The notes beneath the pieces are model-generated. The model was not told the origin of the DNA, searched no databases, and saw nothing but the letters and a program-made list of their open reading frames with translations. From NCBI RefSeq assembly GCF_001984105.1, contig NZ_MTQM01000008.1, positions 124,001-188,000 of the forward strand: a DNA stretch of 64,000 bases, written 5' to 3'. Made by a program: the position numbers and the translations under genes. This document shows, in pieces, positions 34,672 through 42,756 of the stretch. How positions within the stretch are numbered: position 1 is the stretch's first letter; the number at the start of each line of letters is the position of its first letter. This DNA is from Microbacterium sp. CSI-V. Its GTDB lineage: Bacteria; Actinomycetota; Actinomycetes; Actinomycetales; Microbacteriaceae.

Positions 34672-35913
34672 GTGGCCGCGCTGGCGGAGGCGCACCGCAC
34701 CGAGTGGGCCTTCGTGCTGTCCGCCACCGTGCGCGTGGCGGGCGACCTGGACCTCGCCGAAGAGTGCGCGCAGGAGGCCTACGTCAGCGCCCTCCGCGCC
34801 TGGACCCGGGGCGGCATCCCGGAACGGCCCGGCGCCTGGCTCACCACGGCCGCCCGGAACCAGGCGCTGGACCGCTTGCGTCGTGAGGCGACCCTCCGGC
34901 GGAAGCTCCCGCTCCTCGTGGAGCCGGCGACCGTCGATCCGCACGATCCCACCGTGGCGGGCGAGGCCGACACGGCGGTCCCGGACGACCGACTCCGTCT
35001 CGTCTTCACCTGCTGTCACCCCGCGCTCGCCCCCGAGGCCCGGGTGGCCCTGACCCTGCGTCTGGTCTGCGGCGTTCCCACTCCCGATGTCGCCCGGGCG
35101 TTCCTGGTGTCCGAGTCGACGATGGCGGCGCGGATCACCCGGGCCAAGAAGAAGATCTCCGAGGCGCGGATCCCCTACCGGGTGCCGGACCGTGCCGAGC
35201 TCTCCGAGCGGGTGGACAGCGTACTTACCACCGTCCATTTGCTCTTCAGCGCCGGCCACACGGCTGGCGAGGGCGACGCGCTCGTCCAGGGAGATCTGTG
35301 CGACCGCGCACTGCACCTCGCCCGCACGCTCGCCGCTTTGCTCCCCGAACAGGCCGAGGCACGCGGGCTGCTCGGCCTCCTGCTCCTCACGGACGCGCGC
35401 CGCGCCACCCGAACCGACGAGCAGGGTCGGCTGCTCCTCCTCGCCGACCAGGACCGGACCCGCTGGGATCAGCGCGCGATCCTGGAGGGGCTCACGGTGA
35501 CGGCCGGGGCTCTGGCCTTCGGACCGCCGGGGCGGTTCACCCTGCAAGCGGCCATCGCCGGAATCCACGCGGTGGCGCCGTCGCTCGAGCAGACCGACTG
35601 GTCGCGCATCGTCCACCTCTACGACCTCCTCCAAACGGTGTGGGACACCCCGGTGGTCGCGTTGAACCGGGCCGCGGCCGTCGCGTTCGCCGATGGCCCC
35701 GACGCCGCGTTGCCGCTCCTGAACGACCTGGCGAGCGATCCCCGGCTCTCCGACTACCCCTACCTACACGCCACGCGGGCTCACGTATTGCAGCGTCTGG
35801 GCGACACCGACGCGGCGACCCGGTCCTATCAGCGCGCGAGAGAGCTCACGTCGAATGCCGCGGAGCGGGCCTTCCTCGAGGAGCGCCTGGCCGAGGTCGG
35901 CCACACCCAGTGA
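34672..35913 (+). CDS. ECF42-type RNA polymerase sigma factor
   Basis: About 413 residues from a GTG at 34672. The start is uncertain: no ATG lies in frame nearby and translational coupling to the YciI stop is likely. Sigma region 2 includes DLAEECAQEAYVSALRAW, and region 4 has VPTPDVARAFLVSESTMAAR followed by ITRAKKKISEA. The C-terminal ~200 residues are a helical extension with TPR-like repeats (VALNRAAAVAFADGPDAA), which is characteristic of ECF42 and replaces an anti-sigma factor. Target promoters are unknown. Confidence 0.88.
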   Translation: MAALAEAHRTEWAFVLSATVRVAGDLDLAEECAQEAYVSALRAWTRGGIPERPGAWLTTAARNQALDRLRREATLRRKLPLLVEPATVDPHDPTVAGEADTAVPDDRLRLVFTCCHPALAPEARVALTLRLVCGVPTPDVARAFLVSESTMAARITRAKKKISEARIPYRVPDRAELSERVDSVLTTVHLLFSAGHTAGEGDALVQGDLCDRALHLARTLAALLPEQAEARGLLGLLLLTDARRATRTDEQGRLLLLADQDRTRWDQRAILEGLTVTAGALAFGPPGRFTLQAAIAGIHAVAPSLEQTDWSRIVHLYDLLQTVWDTPVVALNRAAAVAFADGPDAALPLLNDLASDPRLSDYPYLHATRAHVLQRLGDTDAATRSYQRARELTSNAAERAFLEERLAEVGHTQ

Positions 35914-35949
35914 CCGAGGCGTCCGAGAGCGCAGTCAGCCTCCGGTGAA

Positions 35950-35996
35950 CGTCCGGCGGCGAGGCCTCCCCCGCGGCCCCGCCTCGCCGCCGGACG
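35950..35996. terminator. Bidirectional terminator, 16-bp stem
   Basis: CGTCCGGCGGCGAGGC (35950-35965) pairs perfectly with GCCTCGCCGCCGGACG (35981-35996) across 15 bases. It sits between the converging sigma factor and PPOX-like genes. Confidence 0.75.
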
Positions 35997-36010
35997 GCTC
36001 GCGCCGGGAC

Positions 36011-36547
36011 TCAGCCGTCCCCTCGGGGTGCGAGTCCCGGGATCGGGTGCGGCGGACGCGCCGACGCCGGCAGGGACTCGTCGCTCGGTCGGAAGATCCG
36101 TGCGCGCAGCGGGTCCTCCTCCCCGCCCTCGGGGCGCGCTGTGAAGCGACGGCCCGCGACGCTGCGCGGCAGGATGCGGACGACGTACGGCTTCGGCGCC
36201 GGGCTCATCGATCGCAGCCCGGTCGCACGCGTGCGGCGGATCTCGGCGTCCCGGTCCACCCGGAACGCGTGCCCGAGGACGACGACGCTCCATCGGTCGC
36301 CGGCATCCTCTCCGTCGATCTCGAATGCGACGGCCGGCCGCGAGCGCAGGTAGCGCAGCTTGGCGTCCTCGGCGCTGCGGACGTAGAGCACACCGTCGCC
36401 GGTGGCGTAGTTCACCGGGTAGATCCGCGGCTCGCCGGAGGCGTCGACGAGTGCCAGCCGCCCGAGATGCTGCGATTCGAGCAGGCGCCAGCATTCCGCG
36501 GGTCCGAGCTCGACGACGGCCGCGGCGGGGTTCTGATCGTGGGTCAT
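36011..36547 (-). CDS. Pyridoxamine 5'-phosphate oxidase-like flavin-binding protein
   Basis: 178 residues with the split-barrel fold: LGRLALVDASGEPRIYPVNY, VLYVRSAEDAKLRYLRSRP and VAFEIDGEDAGDRWSVVVLG match the general PPOX (Pfam putative PNPOx) pattern that binds FMN or F420. The C-terminal ~50 residues are a Pro/Arg-rich tail. Mycobacterial DosR regulons include such proteins, and box B lies 53 bases upstream. Substrate unknown. A GAGGGAGGTCCCTC region gives its ribosome site. Confidence 0.85.
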   Translation of the reverse strand: MTHDQNPAAAVVELGPAECWRLLESQHLGRLALVDASGEPRIYPVNYATGDGVLYVRSAEDAKLRYLRSRPAVAFEIDGEDAGDRWSVVVLGHAFRVDRDAEIRRTRATGLRSMSPAPKPYVVRILPRSVAGRRFTARPEGGEEDPLRARIFRPSDESLPASARPPHPIPGLAPRGDG

Positions 36548-36593
36548 GAGGGACCTCCCTCTCACAGTCCAGCGCGCGCCGACCGGGATCGAC

Positions 36594-36607
36594 GGGTCGA
36601 AGGTCCC
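36594..36607. promoter_or_regulatory. DosR-type box B
   Basis: GGGTCGAAGGTCCC, identical to box A. It is centred 53 bases from the PPOX-like start and 64 from the sensor-kinase start, between the divergent genes. Confidence 0.75.
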
Positions 36608-36664
36608 CTGATCTGGTCAGACACCGGCACCGGTCGTAGATTGAAGCGGGGAGAGGGGTGCCGG

Positions 36665-38332
36665 ATGCCGAGCGAGGATCCCGCCGTCGTCGCCGCGGAG
36701 CCACCGTCGTCTTCGCAGGACCGCCTGAGGGGGCTCCTCCGAGCGGTGGAGACGGTGGTCGGCGAGATCGAGCTGCCCGTCGTCCTGCGTCGCGTCGTCG
36801 AAGCGGCCGTCGAACTGGTGGATGCCGAGTACGGGGCGCTCGGGATCATCGCCGCCGATCGCTCCTCCCTGGATCAGTTCATCCACGTCGGCCTCCCGAC
36901 CGAGGACGCGGATGCCATCGGCCACCTCCCCCGCGGTCGCGGTGTGCTCGGCGCGCTGATCGCGCACCCCGAGCCCATCCGCCTCGACCGCCTCGGGACG
37001 GATCCCCGGGCGGCCGGCTTCCCGGCCCACCACCCGCGGATGGAGTCGTTCCTCGGGGCGCCGATCCGTGTGCGTGGCGAGGTGTACGGGAACCTGTACC
37101 TCACGAACGCACGGCGGGGCTCGTTCTCGGCGGAGGACGAGGAGCTCGTCCGCGCTCTGGCATCCACCGCGGGTTTCGCGATCCAGAACGCTCGACTGTT
37201 CGACGAGGCCCGCACCCGGGCGACGTGGATGGCGGCGACGGCGGAACTGTCCGCGGCGATCCTCTCGACCCCGCCGGACAACGTGTACGACCTGCTCGCG
37301 GGACGTGTCGCAGACCTCGTCGAGGGGAGCCTGGTGACCGTTCTCGTCCCGGTCGAGGGGACGCCGGCGCTCCGCGTCGCGGCCGCCCGCGGCCCGCGCG
37401 AGGAAGACGTGCTGGGCACGACCGTCGAGGAGACCGCGACCATCGCGGGCGCCGCGATCGAGGAGGACGGCGTCCGGGTCGCCACCGTCGCCGCCGGGGA
37501 GCACCCCGACCCGGCGTTGCTCCGGGTCGACCACGAGACCGGTCCCGCGATCGCCGTCCCCCTGCGCACGCGGCACCGGACCCGCGGCGTGCTGTGCGTC
37601 GCACGGGCACCCGGCGAGCGCGGGTTCACCGCCGTCGAACTCGAGGTGCTCGGCAGCCTCGGCGCGCAGGCGAGCATCGCGGCGGAACTCTCCCGCGCGC
37701 GCGGAGCTCAGCAGCGGGCGATGCTCACCGACGAACGGGCGCGTATCGCGCGGGACCTGCACGACCACGTCATCCAGCAGATCTTCGGGGCGGGCCTCAC
37801 GCTCCAGTCGATGGCCGCCACGGTGGACGACACGCGCCAGCGGGATCGCGTCGACGAGGTGATCCGCCAGCTCGACGATGCGATCACCCAGATCCGCACC
37901 GTCGTGTTCGCCCTGTCGGCCCGCGACGGGAGCTCGCTGCGCCACCGCCTGATCGACGTGGTCGCCGAGGTGTCCGGGGCGCTGCACCGGCCGCCCGCGC
38001 TGCGGTTCGCCGGGGCGGTCGACCACACCATCCGTGGCGCCTTGGCCGACGACGTCGTCGGTGTCGCGCGGGAACTGCTCACCAACAGCGTGCGCCACGC
38101 CGGTGCCGACACCATGGCCCTGGACGTCGGGATCACGGGGCGGGACGTGTCCGTCGTCGTCACCGACGACGGCACGGGGATCCGCGACGAACGACGCAGC
38201 GGCCTGGCCAACCTCACGCAGCGTGCCGCCGCGCGCGGGGGTTCGCTGACCCTGGACACCGGCCCGGACGGCACGCGCGCCGAGTGGCGCGTTCCGCTCG
38301 AGGACACCGAGGAACGGAGATCGACCCGATGA
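36665..38332 (+). CDS. DosS/DosT-like GAF sensor histidine kinase
   Basis: 555 residues. Two GAF domains (~30-180 and ~185-345) precede the DHp helix RIARDLHDHVIQQIFGAGLT, with phospho-acceptor His-366, then an HATPase with ARELLTNSVRHAG and TDDGTGIRD. In GAF-A, GFPAHHPRMESFLG aligns with the Mycobacterium tuberculosis DosS segment that carries haem ligand His-149; here it is His-123. Gly-60 occupies the place of DosS Glu-87, as I recall for DosT, the oxygen sensor. The stop overlaps the response-regulator start as ATGA. It probably senses O2, NO or redox through haem. Confidence 0.92.
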   Translation: MPSEDPAVVAAEPPSSSQDRLRGLLRAVETVVGEIELPVVLRRVVEAAVELVDAEYGALGIIAADRSSLDQFIHVGLPTEDADAIGHLPRGRGVLGALIAHPEPIRLDRLGTDPRAAGFPAHHPRMESFLGAPIRVRGEVYGNLYLTNARRGSFSAEDEELVRALASTAGFAIQNARLFDEARTRATWMAATAELSAAILSTPPDNVYDLLAGRVADLVEGSLVTVLVPVEGTPALRVAAARGPREEDVLGTTVEETATIAGAAIEEDGVRVATVAAGEHPDPALLRVDHETGPAIAVPLRTRHRTRGVLCVARAPGERGFTAVELEVLGSLGAQASIAAELSRARGAQQRAMLTDERARIARDLHDHVIQQIFGAGLTLQSMAATVDDTRQRDRVDEVIRQLDDAITQIRTVVFALSARDGSSLRHRLIDVVAEVSGALHRPPALRFAGAVDHTIRGALADDVVGVARELLTNSVRHAGADTMALDVGITGRDVSVVVTDDGTGIRDERRSGLANLTQRAAARGGSLTLDTGPDGTRAEWRVPLEDTEERRSTR

Positions 38333-38964
38333 CACGCGTCTTCCTCGTCGACGATCACGAGATCGTCCGGCGCGGCCTGTCCGATCTGATCGACGGCAGC
38401 CCGGGTCTCGAGGTGGTCGGCGAAGCGGGCACCGTCCGCCAGGCGCTCGCCCGCATCGAGGCGGCCCGGCCGGACGTGGCCGTGCTCGACGTGCGCCTGC
38501 CCGACGGCAGCGGGATCGACCTGTGCCGGCAGATCCGCTCGTCGATGCCCCAGGTCGCATGCCTCATCCTCACGGCCTACGACGACGACGCCGCCACCTA
38601 CGCCGCCGTGCTCGCGGGGGCGGCCGGATACCTGCTGAAGAACATCGCCGCGATGCGGCTGCTCGAAGACATCCGCGCCGTCAGCACCGGCCGCATCCTG
38701 CTGAACGGCGCGGCCGCGGCGCGGGCCGCGGCGAGCCTGCGCGACGGCTCCCGCGACGACGACCCCCGCTGGGGGTCGCTGGGGATGCGGGAGCGGCAGG
38801 TGCTCGCGCTCATCGCCGACGGTCTGACCAACCGCCAGATCGGCGAGCGCCTGGGGTTGGCGGAGAAGACCGTGAAGAACTACGTGTCCTCGCTGCTGCT
38901 GAAGCTGGGGGTGGAGTCGCGCACGCAGGCGGCGGTCCTGCGCCTCGGCCACCCGGACCTCTGA
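38329..38964 (+). CDS. DosR/DevR-like response regulator
   Basis: 211 residues of the NarL/LuxR class. The receiver starts MTRVFLVDDHEIVRRGLSDL, with phospho-acceptor Asp-54 in VAVLDVRLPDG and Lys-104 at the same numbers as M. tuberculosis DosR. The output domain DGLTNRQIGERLGLAEKTVK, then NYVSSLLLKLG, keeps the three DNA-contact residues (Lys-180, Lys-183, Asn-184; 179, 182, 183 in DosR). It is translationally coupled to the sensor. The nearby GGGACCTTCGNCCC boxes match the DosR motif closely, so it is their likely reader. Confidence 0.93.
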   Translation: MTRVFLVDDHEIVRRGLSDLIDGSPGLEVVGEAGTVRQALARIEAARPDVAVLDVRLPDGSGIDLCRQIRSSMPQVACLILTAYDDDAATYAAVLAGAAGYLLKNIAAMRLLEDIRAVSTGRILLNGAAAARAAASLRDGSRDDDPRWGSLGMRERQVLALIADGLTNRQIGERLGLAEKTVKNYVSSLLLKLGVESRTQAAVLRLGHPDL

Positions 38965-38969
38965 TCCGC

Positions 38970-38983
38970 GGGACCTTCGGCCC
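38970..38983. promoter_or_regulatory. DosR-type box C
   Basis: GGGACCTTCGGCCC, six bases after the response-regulator stop and centred ~61 bases before the start of the universal stress gene at 39038. It lets that gene be expressed on its own. Confidence 0.75.
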
Positions 38984-39037
38984 TCCCGAGCACCTCCGCC
39001 CGCTCCTACGCTCGGGGCGTCCGGAGGGAGTCACACC

Positions 39038-39868
39038 ATGGAACGAATGGTGCTGGGGTTCGATGGCAGCCCCGCGTCCGAGGCAGCCCTGGAGTGGGCG
39101 GCGGAGAGGACCCGCGGCGAACGGTTCGAGGTGGACCTCGTCCTGGTCACGAACATGTTCCTCGCCGACCGCGTCGAAGCGGATCGGATCCTGGATGCCG
39201 CCGTCCGGCGATGGCGCGCCCTGGCGCCCGATTCGCCGGTCGACGTCTCCCGACTCGACGGCACGATGCCCGCGACGCTGACGAACGCGGCCCGCGGCGC
39301 CGGCCTGCTGGTCCTCGGGATTCAGACGGGATCGCGCGAGCGGTCCGTCCTCGGCGGATGGATGCCGCTGCGCGCGGCACTCCGATCCGGCGCGCCGACG
39401 GTGCTGGTGCCCGCGGGGTGGGCCGCCGCCGACGATCCGGTCGTCGTCGGACTGGACGACGACGCCTCATCGGAGGATGCCCTCCTCTTCGCGGCGGCGG
39501 CGGCGTCCTCCGCCGACGTGCCGCTCCGCGTCATCCACTCCTGGCTCATGGGCGGATCGCACGTGCAGGGGACCACCGCGCTGCAGCCGAGCCCGCACCG
39601 GGTCGCCGACGAGCACGCCCGGATCCTGGATGCCGCCGTCGCGCGCATCCACGCGGACTTCCCCGACCTCGAGGTCCGACCGGAGCTGGTGCGGGACAAC
39701 CCCACCTCCGCGCTGACCCGCGCCGCGCGGCGTTCGAGCATGGTCGTGATCGGCTCCCACGGGCGCGGCCTCGTCAGCGGTGCTCTGCTCGGCTCCGTGG
39801 GACTGGATCTCATCGGGAGTCTGGACCGACCGATCGGCGTGGTGCCCGTTTCCTCCCGCGGCGTCTGA
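39038..39868 (+). CDS. Universal stress protein (tandem USP domains)
   Basis: 276 residues. Domain 1 begins MERMVLGFDGSPASEAALEW. Domain 2 (from about residue 131, VVVGLDDDASSEDALLFAAA) holds the complete nucleotide loop VVIGSHGRGLVSGALLGSVG. Box C lies directly upstream and GGAGGGAGT provides the ribosome site. It is one of three such proteins in this island, so it probably belongs to the same dormancy-type response. Confidence 0.92.
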   Translation: MERMVLGFDGSPASEAALEWAAERTRGERFEVDLVLVTNMFLADRVEADRILDAAVRRWRALAPDSPVDVSRLDGTMPATLTNAARGAGLLVLGIQTGSRERSVLGGWMPLRAALRSGAPTVLVPAGWAAADDPVVVGLDDDASSEDALLFAAAAASSADVPLRVIHSWLMGGSHVQGTTALQPSPHRVADEHARILDAAVARIHADFPDLEVRPELVRDNPTSALTRAARRSSMVVIGSHGRGLVSGALLGSVGLDLIGSLDRPIGVVPVSSRGV

Positions 39869-39885
39869 GCCCGTCACCGACGGGC
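39869..39885. terminator. Short bidirectional hairpin
   Basis: GCCCGTC and GACGGGC (39869-39875 and 39879-39885) with a three-base loop, between two converging universal stress genes. Confidence 0.55.
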
Positions 39886-39895
39886 GGATCCCGGC

Positions 39896-40735
39896 TCACG
39901 CGCCTTTCGCCGGGAAGCCCGCCGAGGGCACCACCGCGATGGGGCATCCGGCACGCCGCAGAAGGTCGCGGTCGACCGAGCCGACGTACGCCCCCGACAG
40001 GACGCCCTCGCGATGGGTGCCGACCACGATCATCGCCGAGTGCGGCGCCTGCTGCAGAAGGGCGGACGCGGGGTCTGCGCGCACCAGATCCTCCTCGATG
40101 TGGAGGGCGGGGAAACGCCGGTGCACGGATCGGACGGCGGCGTCGAGCAGCTCGCGATGGTCCTCGAGGATGCGTTCCGGCTGCACGAGCAGCGCCGCGG
40201 CGCCGTCGATCGAGGGCTCGGGCAGGCGCCAGGCGTGGACGATCCGGAGCCGGCCGGAGGTCCTCTCCGCCTCGCGCGCGGCGAACGTCAGTGCCTCCGC
40301 CGACGACACGTCGTCCTCGAGCCCGACGGTCACGGCGCCGGGCCGCGGCGCCCACCCGGCTGGCACGATGCACACCGGCGGCTCGGTCCGCGCGATGACC
40401 CGCACGGGCAGCCACCCGCCGAGGGCGGCACGGATCGGATGCTCGGGATCGACCCCGATGACGAGGAGGTCCGCGTGCGCGGAGACCCCCGCCAGCGTCT
40501 TCGCCACGCCGCCCTGCGCGCGGTGGCACGTCGCGCTCTGCTCGGGGACGGCGGCCCGCAGCACCCGTCGGGCGTTTGCGAGGGGATCCTGCTGCGGCGT
40601 GGTGTGCGCCTCGGCCGGCCCCACCACGTGGACCACGTCGACCTCGGCCGCCCGCTGGATGCACCGGTCGACCACCCACGCGAGCGCGGACCGCGCCGCG
40701 GCGCTGTCATCGACCCCGAGAACGATCTTCTCCAT
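39896..40735 (-). CDS. Universal stress protein (tandem USP domains), degenerate loop
   Basis: 279 residues, starting MEKIVLGVDDSAAARSALAW. The second domain has MIVVGTHREGVLSGAYVGSV in place of the usual GxHGRG loop, so ATP binding may be altered. A conserved PAGWAPRPG linker joins the domains, as in the neighbouring USP (PAGWAAADDP), which suggests recent common origin. Box D is 56 bases upstream, shared with the divergent serine-hydrolase remnant. Confidence 0.9.
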   Translation of the reverse strand: MEKIVLGVDDSAAARSALAWVVDRCIQRAAEVDVVHVVGPAEAHTTPQQDPLANARRVLRAAVPEQSATCHRAQGGVAKTLAGVSAHADLLVIGVDPEHPIRAALGGWLPVRVIARTEPPVCIVPAGWAPRPGAVTVGLEDDVSSAEALTFAAREAERTSGRLRIVHAWRLPEPSIDGAAALLVQPERILEDHRELLDAAVRSVHRRFPALHIEEDLVRADPASALLQQAPHSAMIVVGTHREGVLSGAYVGSVDRDLLRRAGCPIAVVPSAGFPAKGA

Positions 40736-40784
40736 GGGACCCTCCCGTCATCCCGCACGCTACGCGTCGCCTGCCTCGGCGCGG

Positions 40785-40798
40785 GGGGCGAAGGTCCC
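40785..40798. promoter_or_regulatory. DosR-type box D
   Basis: GGGGCGAAGGTCCC, one base different from boxes A and B. It lies between the divergent USP (start 40735) and serine-hydrolase remnant (start 40842). Confidence 0.7.
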
Positions 40799-40841
40799 GC
40801 GAGAGAGCGGCGGGTGCGCCCCGACCTGCGATCCTGAACGG

Positions 40842-41201
40842 ATGACTCCGCCCGAGAAGGAAGGCCTCCCCGTGGCATCCGCATCCACCGTGCTCGACCG
40901 GATCGTGGCGTCGGTCGACGGCGAGGGCCTCGGTGCCTACGGCGTCCACGTCGCCCTCGGAGACGACGTGGCGGAGCACCGATGGCGCAGCGACGATCGC
41001 GTCAACGTCTACTCGGTGTCCAAGGGCGTGAGCGCCCTGGCTCGGCGGGCCCGGACCCGCGAGGCCGCAAGGAGCACTCGGCATCCGCGGATCTTTCCGG
41101 CGCCAATACCGGCAATCGCTCGAACGCGACACGCGCGGAGCGTCATCGACGGACGGCGAGGCGCCGTAACGCAGATCAGCCCCGCTCGAAAGCGGGGCTG
41201 A
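40842..41201 (+). pseudogene. 5' remnant of a serine hydrolase/class C beta-lactamase-type gene
   Basis: The open frame starts MTPPEKEGLPVASASTVLDR and reaches the catalytic SxxK motif in VNVYSVSKGVSALA (about residues 55-68). Homology then stops abruptly near 41045, and the rest to the stop at 41201 is out-of-family Arg-rich sequence. Intact members are ~350-400 residues, so more than three quarters is missing. The tRNA-Ser gene begins 12 bases beyond, which suggests a deletion or past integration at the tRNA. Confidence 0.7.
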
Positions 41202-41205
41202 TCTG
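41172..41205 (-). terminator. Terminator of the tRNA-Ser gene
   Basis: A perfect 15-bp stem: CAGATCAGCCCCGCT (41172-41186) and AGCGGGGCTGATCTG (41191-41205) around CGAA. It lies 8 bases beyond the encoded CCA of the tRNA. The stem is long but has no U-tract. Confidence 0.75.
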
Positions 41206-41212
41206 GTGAAAG

Positions 41213-41303
41213 TGGCGGTGACGGTGGGATTTGAACCCACGGTAGGGGGTTACCCTACACAACTTTTCGAGAGTTGCACCTTCGGCCGCTCGGACACGTC
41301 ACC
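41213..41303 (-). tRNA. tRNA-Ser (anticodon CGA)
   Basis: A class II tRNA of 91 bases with CCA encoded (41213-41215). The acceptor stem is GGTGACG with CGTCACC and a G discriminator. The anticodon arm reads CAACT-CTCGAAA-AGTTG, giving anticodon CGA for the serine codon UCG. There is a long variable arm (GTAGGG/CCCCTAC) and the T-loop GGTTCAAATCC. It is a possible attachment site, as tRNA-Ser genes often are. Confidence 0.95.
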
Positions 41304-41372
41304 GCCGACCAGCTTACGACACTCGGCGGGATGCCGCGAATCGGAAGGGGCGCGCCTCCTCGGCCCTCGCGA

Positions 41373-41454
41373 GCCGAACTCCTGAAGAATCACGGCCCAT
41401 GCCTCCCCCGGGACATGCCGGGGCATGCTGACCCAAGGAACTCAGGAGTTCGGC
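41373..41454. repeat. Nested inverted repeat upstream of ldh
   Basis: GCCGAACTCCTGA (41373-41385) pairs with TCAGGAGTTCGGC (41442-41454). The 56-base interior contains a CATGCC/GGCATG pair. It lies in the 272-base gap between the tRNA and ldh; no gene is seen there. Confidence 0.7.
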
Positions 41455-41575
41455 CCGCCGACGCCCGCCCACGTCGGCCCCGTCGACCGGCACGCGCCCC
41501 CAGCCGCCGGTATCCACTCCTCCACCGTCGAGAAACCCCCTGGCAGCGGTCCCACCCGGGTGCCAGGATCGAGCC

Positions 41576-42529
41576 ATGAGCGTGATCGAGAACTCCAAAC
41601 TGACCGTCGTCGGCGCGGGAAGCGTGGGGGCCAGCGTCGCGTACGCCGCCCTCATCCGCGGGTCGGCCCGGCACGTCGCCCTCTACGACATCGCCGAGGC
41701 GAAGGTCGAGGCCGAGGTGCTCGACCTCGCCCACGGCACGCAGTTCACCGGATCGAGCGACATCACCGGCGGCAGCGACGTCTCGGTCGCCGAAGGGTCG
41801 CACGTCGTCGTCATCACCGCCGGCGCGAAGCAGAACCCCGGCCAGACGCGCACCGAGCTCGCCGCAACGAACGCGGGGATCATCCAGCGCATGATGCCCC
41901 AGCTGCTCGAGGTGGCCCCGAACGCGATCTACGTCATCGTCACCAACCCGTGCGACGTGCTCACCGTTCTCGCGCAGCAGGCGACGGGGCTGCCCCAGGA
42001 GCGGATCTTCGCGTCCGGCACGGTGCTCGACACCTCGCGCCTGCGCTGGAAGATCGCGCAGCGCGCCGGTGTCGCCACCTCGAGCGTGCACGCCTGGATC
42101 GTCGGCGAGCACGGCGACACCGAGTTCCCGCTGTGGTCGACCGCGACGATCGGCTCGATCCCGATCACCGAGTACGACCTCCCCGACGGCACGCGCTTCG
42201 ACGAAGCCGAATTGGATGCCATCGCCATCGACGTCCGCGACGCGGCCTACAAGGTCATCCAGGGCAAGGGCGCGACCAACTACGCGATCGGGCTCTCCAG
42301 CGCGCGCATCGTGGAGGCGATCCTGCGCGACGAGCACGCGATCCTCCCCGTGAGCACCGTGCTGCAGGACTTCCACGGGATCACCGGCATGGCGCTGTCG
42401 GTGCCGTCGATCGTCAGCGCGCAGGGCGCGGTGCCCCTGACCGGGACGCCGTTCTCCGACCGGGAGCTGACGCTCCTGCGCCGCTCCGCCGACGCCCTGA
42501 CGACGGTGGCCGAGTCGCTCCGAGACTGA
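41576..42529 (+). CDS. ldh: L-lactate dehydrogenase
   Basis: 317 residues of the LDH/malate dehydrogenase family. The NAD site is VVGAGSVGASVAYAALIRG with the Asp switch in LYDIAEAK. Substrate-loop residues occur in KQNPGQTRTEL, and the catalytic His lies in AWIVGEHGDTEFPLWS. The Gln at the loop (QNPGQTR) and the EHGDTE context fit lactate over malate. It reduces pyruvate to L-lactate. It is monocistronic with nested palindromes on both sides. Confidence 0.93.
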   Translation: MSVIENSKLTVVGAGSVGASVAYAALIRGSARHVALYDIAEAKVEAEVLDLAHGTQFTGSSDITGGSDVSVAEGSHVVVITAGAKQNPGQTRTELAATNAGIIQRMMPQLLEVAPNAIYVIVTNPCDVLTVLAQQATGLPQERIFASGTVLDTSRLRWKIAQRAGVATSSVHAWIVGEHGDTEFPLWSTATIGSIPITEYDLPDGTRFDEAELDAIAIDVRDAAYKVIQGKGATNYAIGLSSARIVEAILRDEHAILPVSTVLQDFHGITGMALSVPSIVSAQGAVPLTGTPFSDRELTLLRRSADALTTVAESLRD

Positions 42530-42633
42530 GCGCTCGGGGCTCGCACCCCCGCCGGCGTCGTGCCGGCCCGGGGTTCGCGTCGGCGCCAGCGTCGTGTCGG
42601 CGCTGGCCCGGCGCCCCGGCGGGTGCCTGTCCT

Positions 42634-42700
42634 CGATAAACGCGATCCGCGACGAGAAACGCGCCGCCACCGCGTTCATACCCGCGGATCGCGTTTATCG
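42634..42700. repeat. Nested 17-bp perfect inverted repeat between ldh and radA
   Basis: CGATAAACGCGATCCGC (42634-42650) pairs with GCGGATCGCGTTTATCG (42684-42700). Inside is a second pair AACGCG/CGCGTT. Four copies of the half-site GAnAAACGCG or its complement result, arranged as two forward then two reverse. Confidence 0.85.
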
Positions 42701-42756
42701 GGAGGCCACCGGCGCCCTGCGCGGGCGATGTCGGAGGGCCCGCGTAGCCTGGGCGC

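Noticed and set aside
41046..41575. Genomic island or prophage at tRNA-Ser
   Set aside because: No integrase, transposase or phage gene is next to the tRNA and no duplicate of its 3' end was found. Only a remnant hydrolase hints at past exchange.
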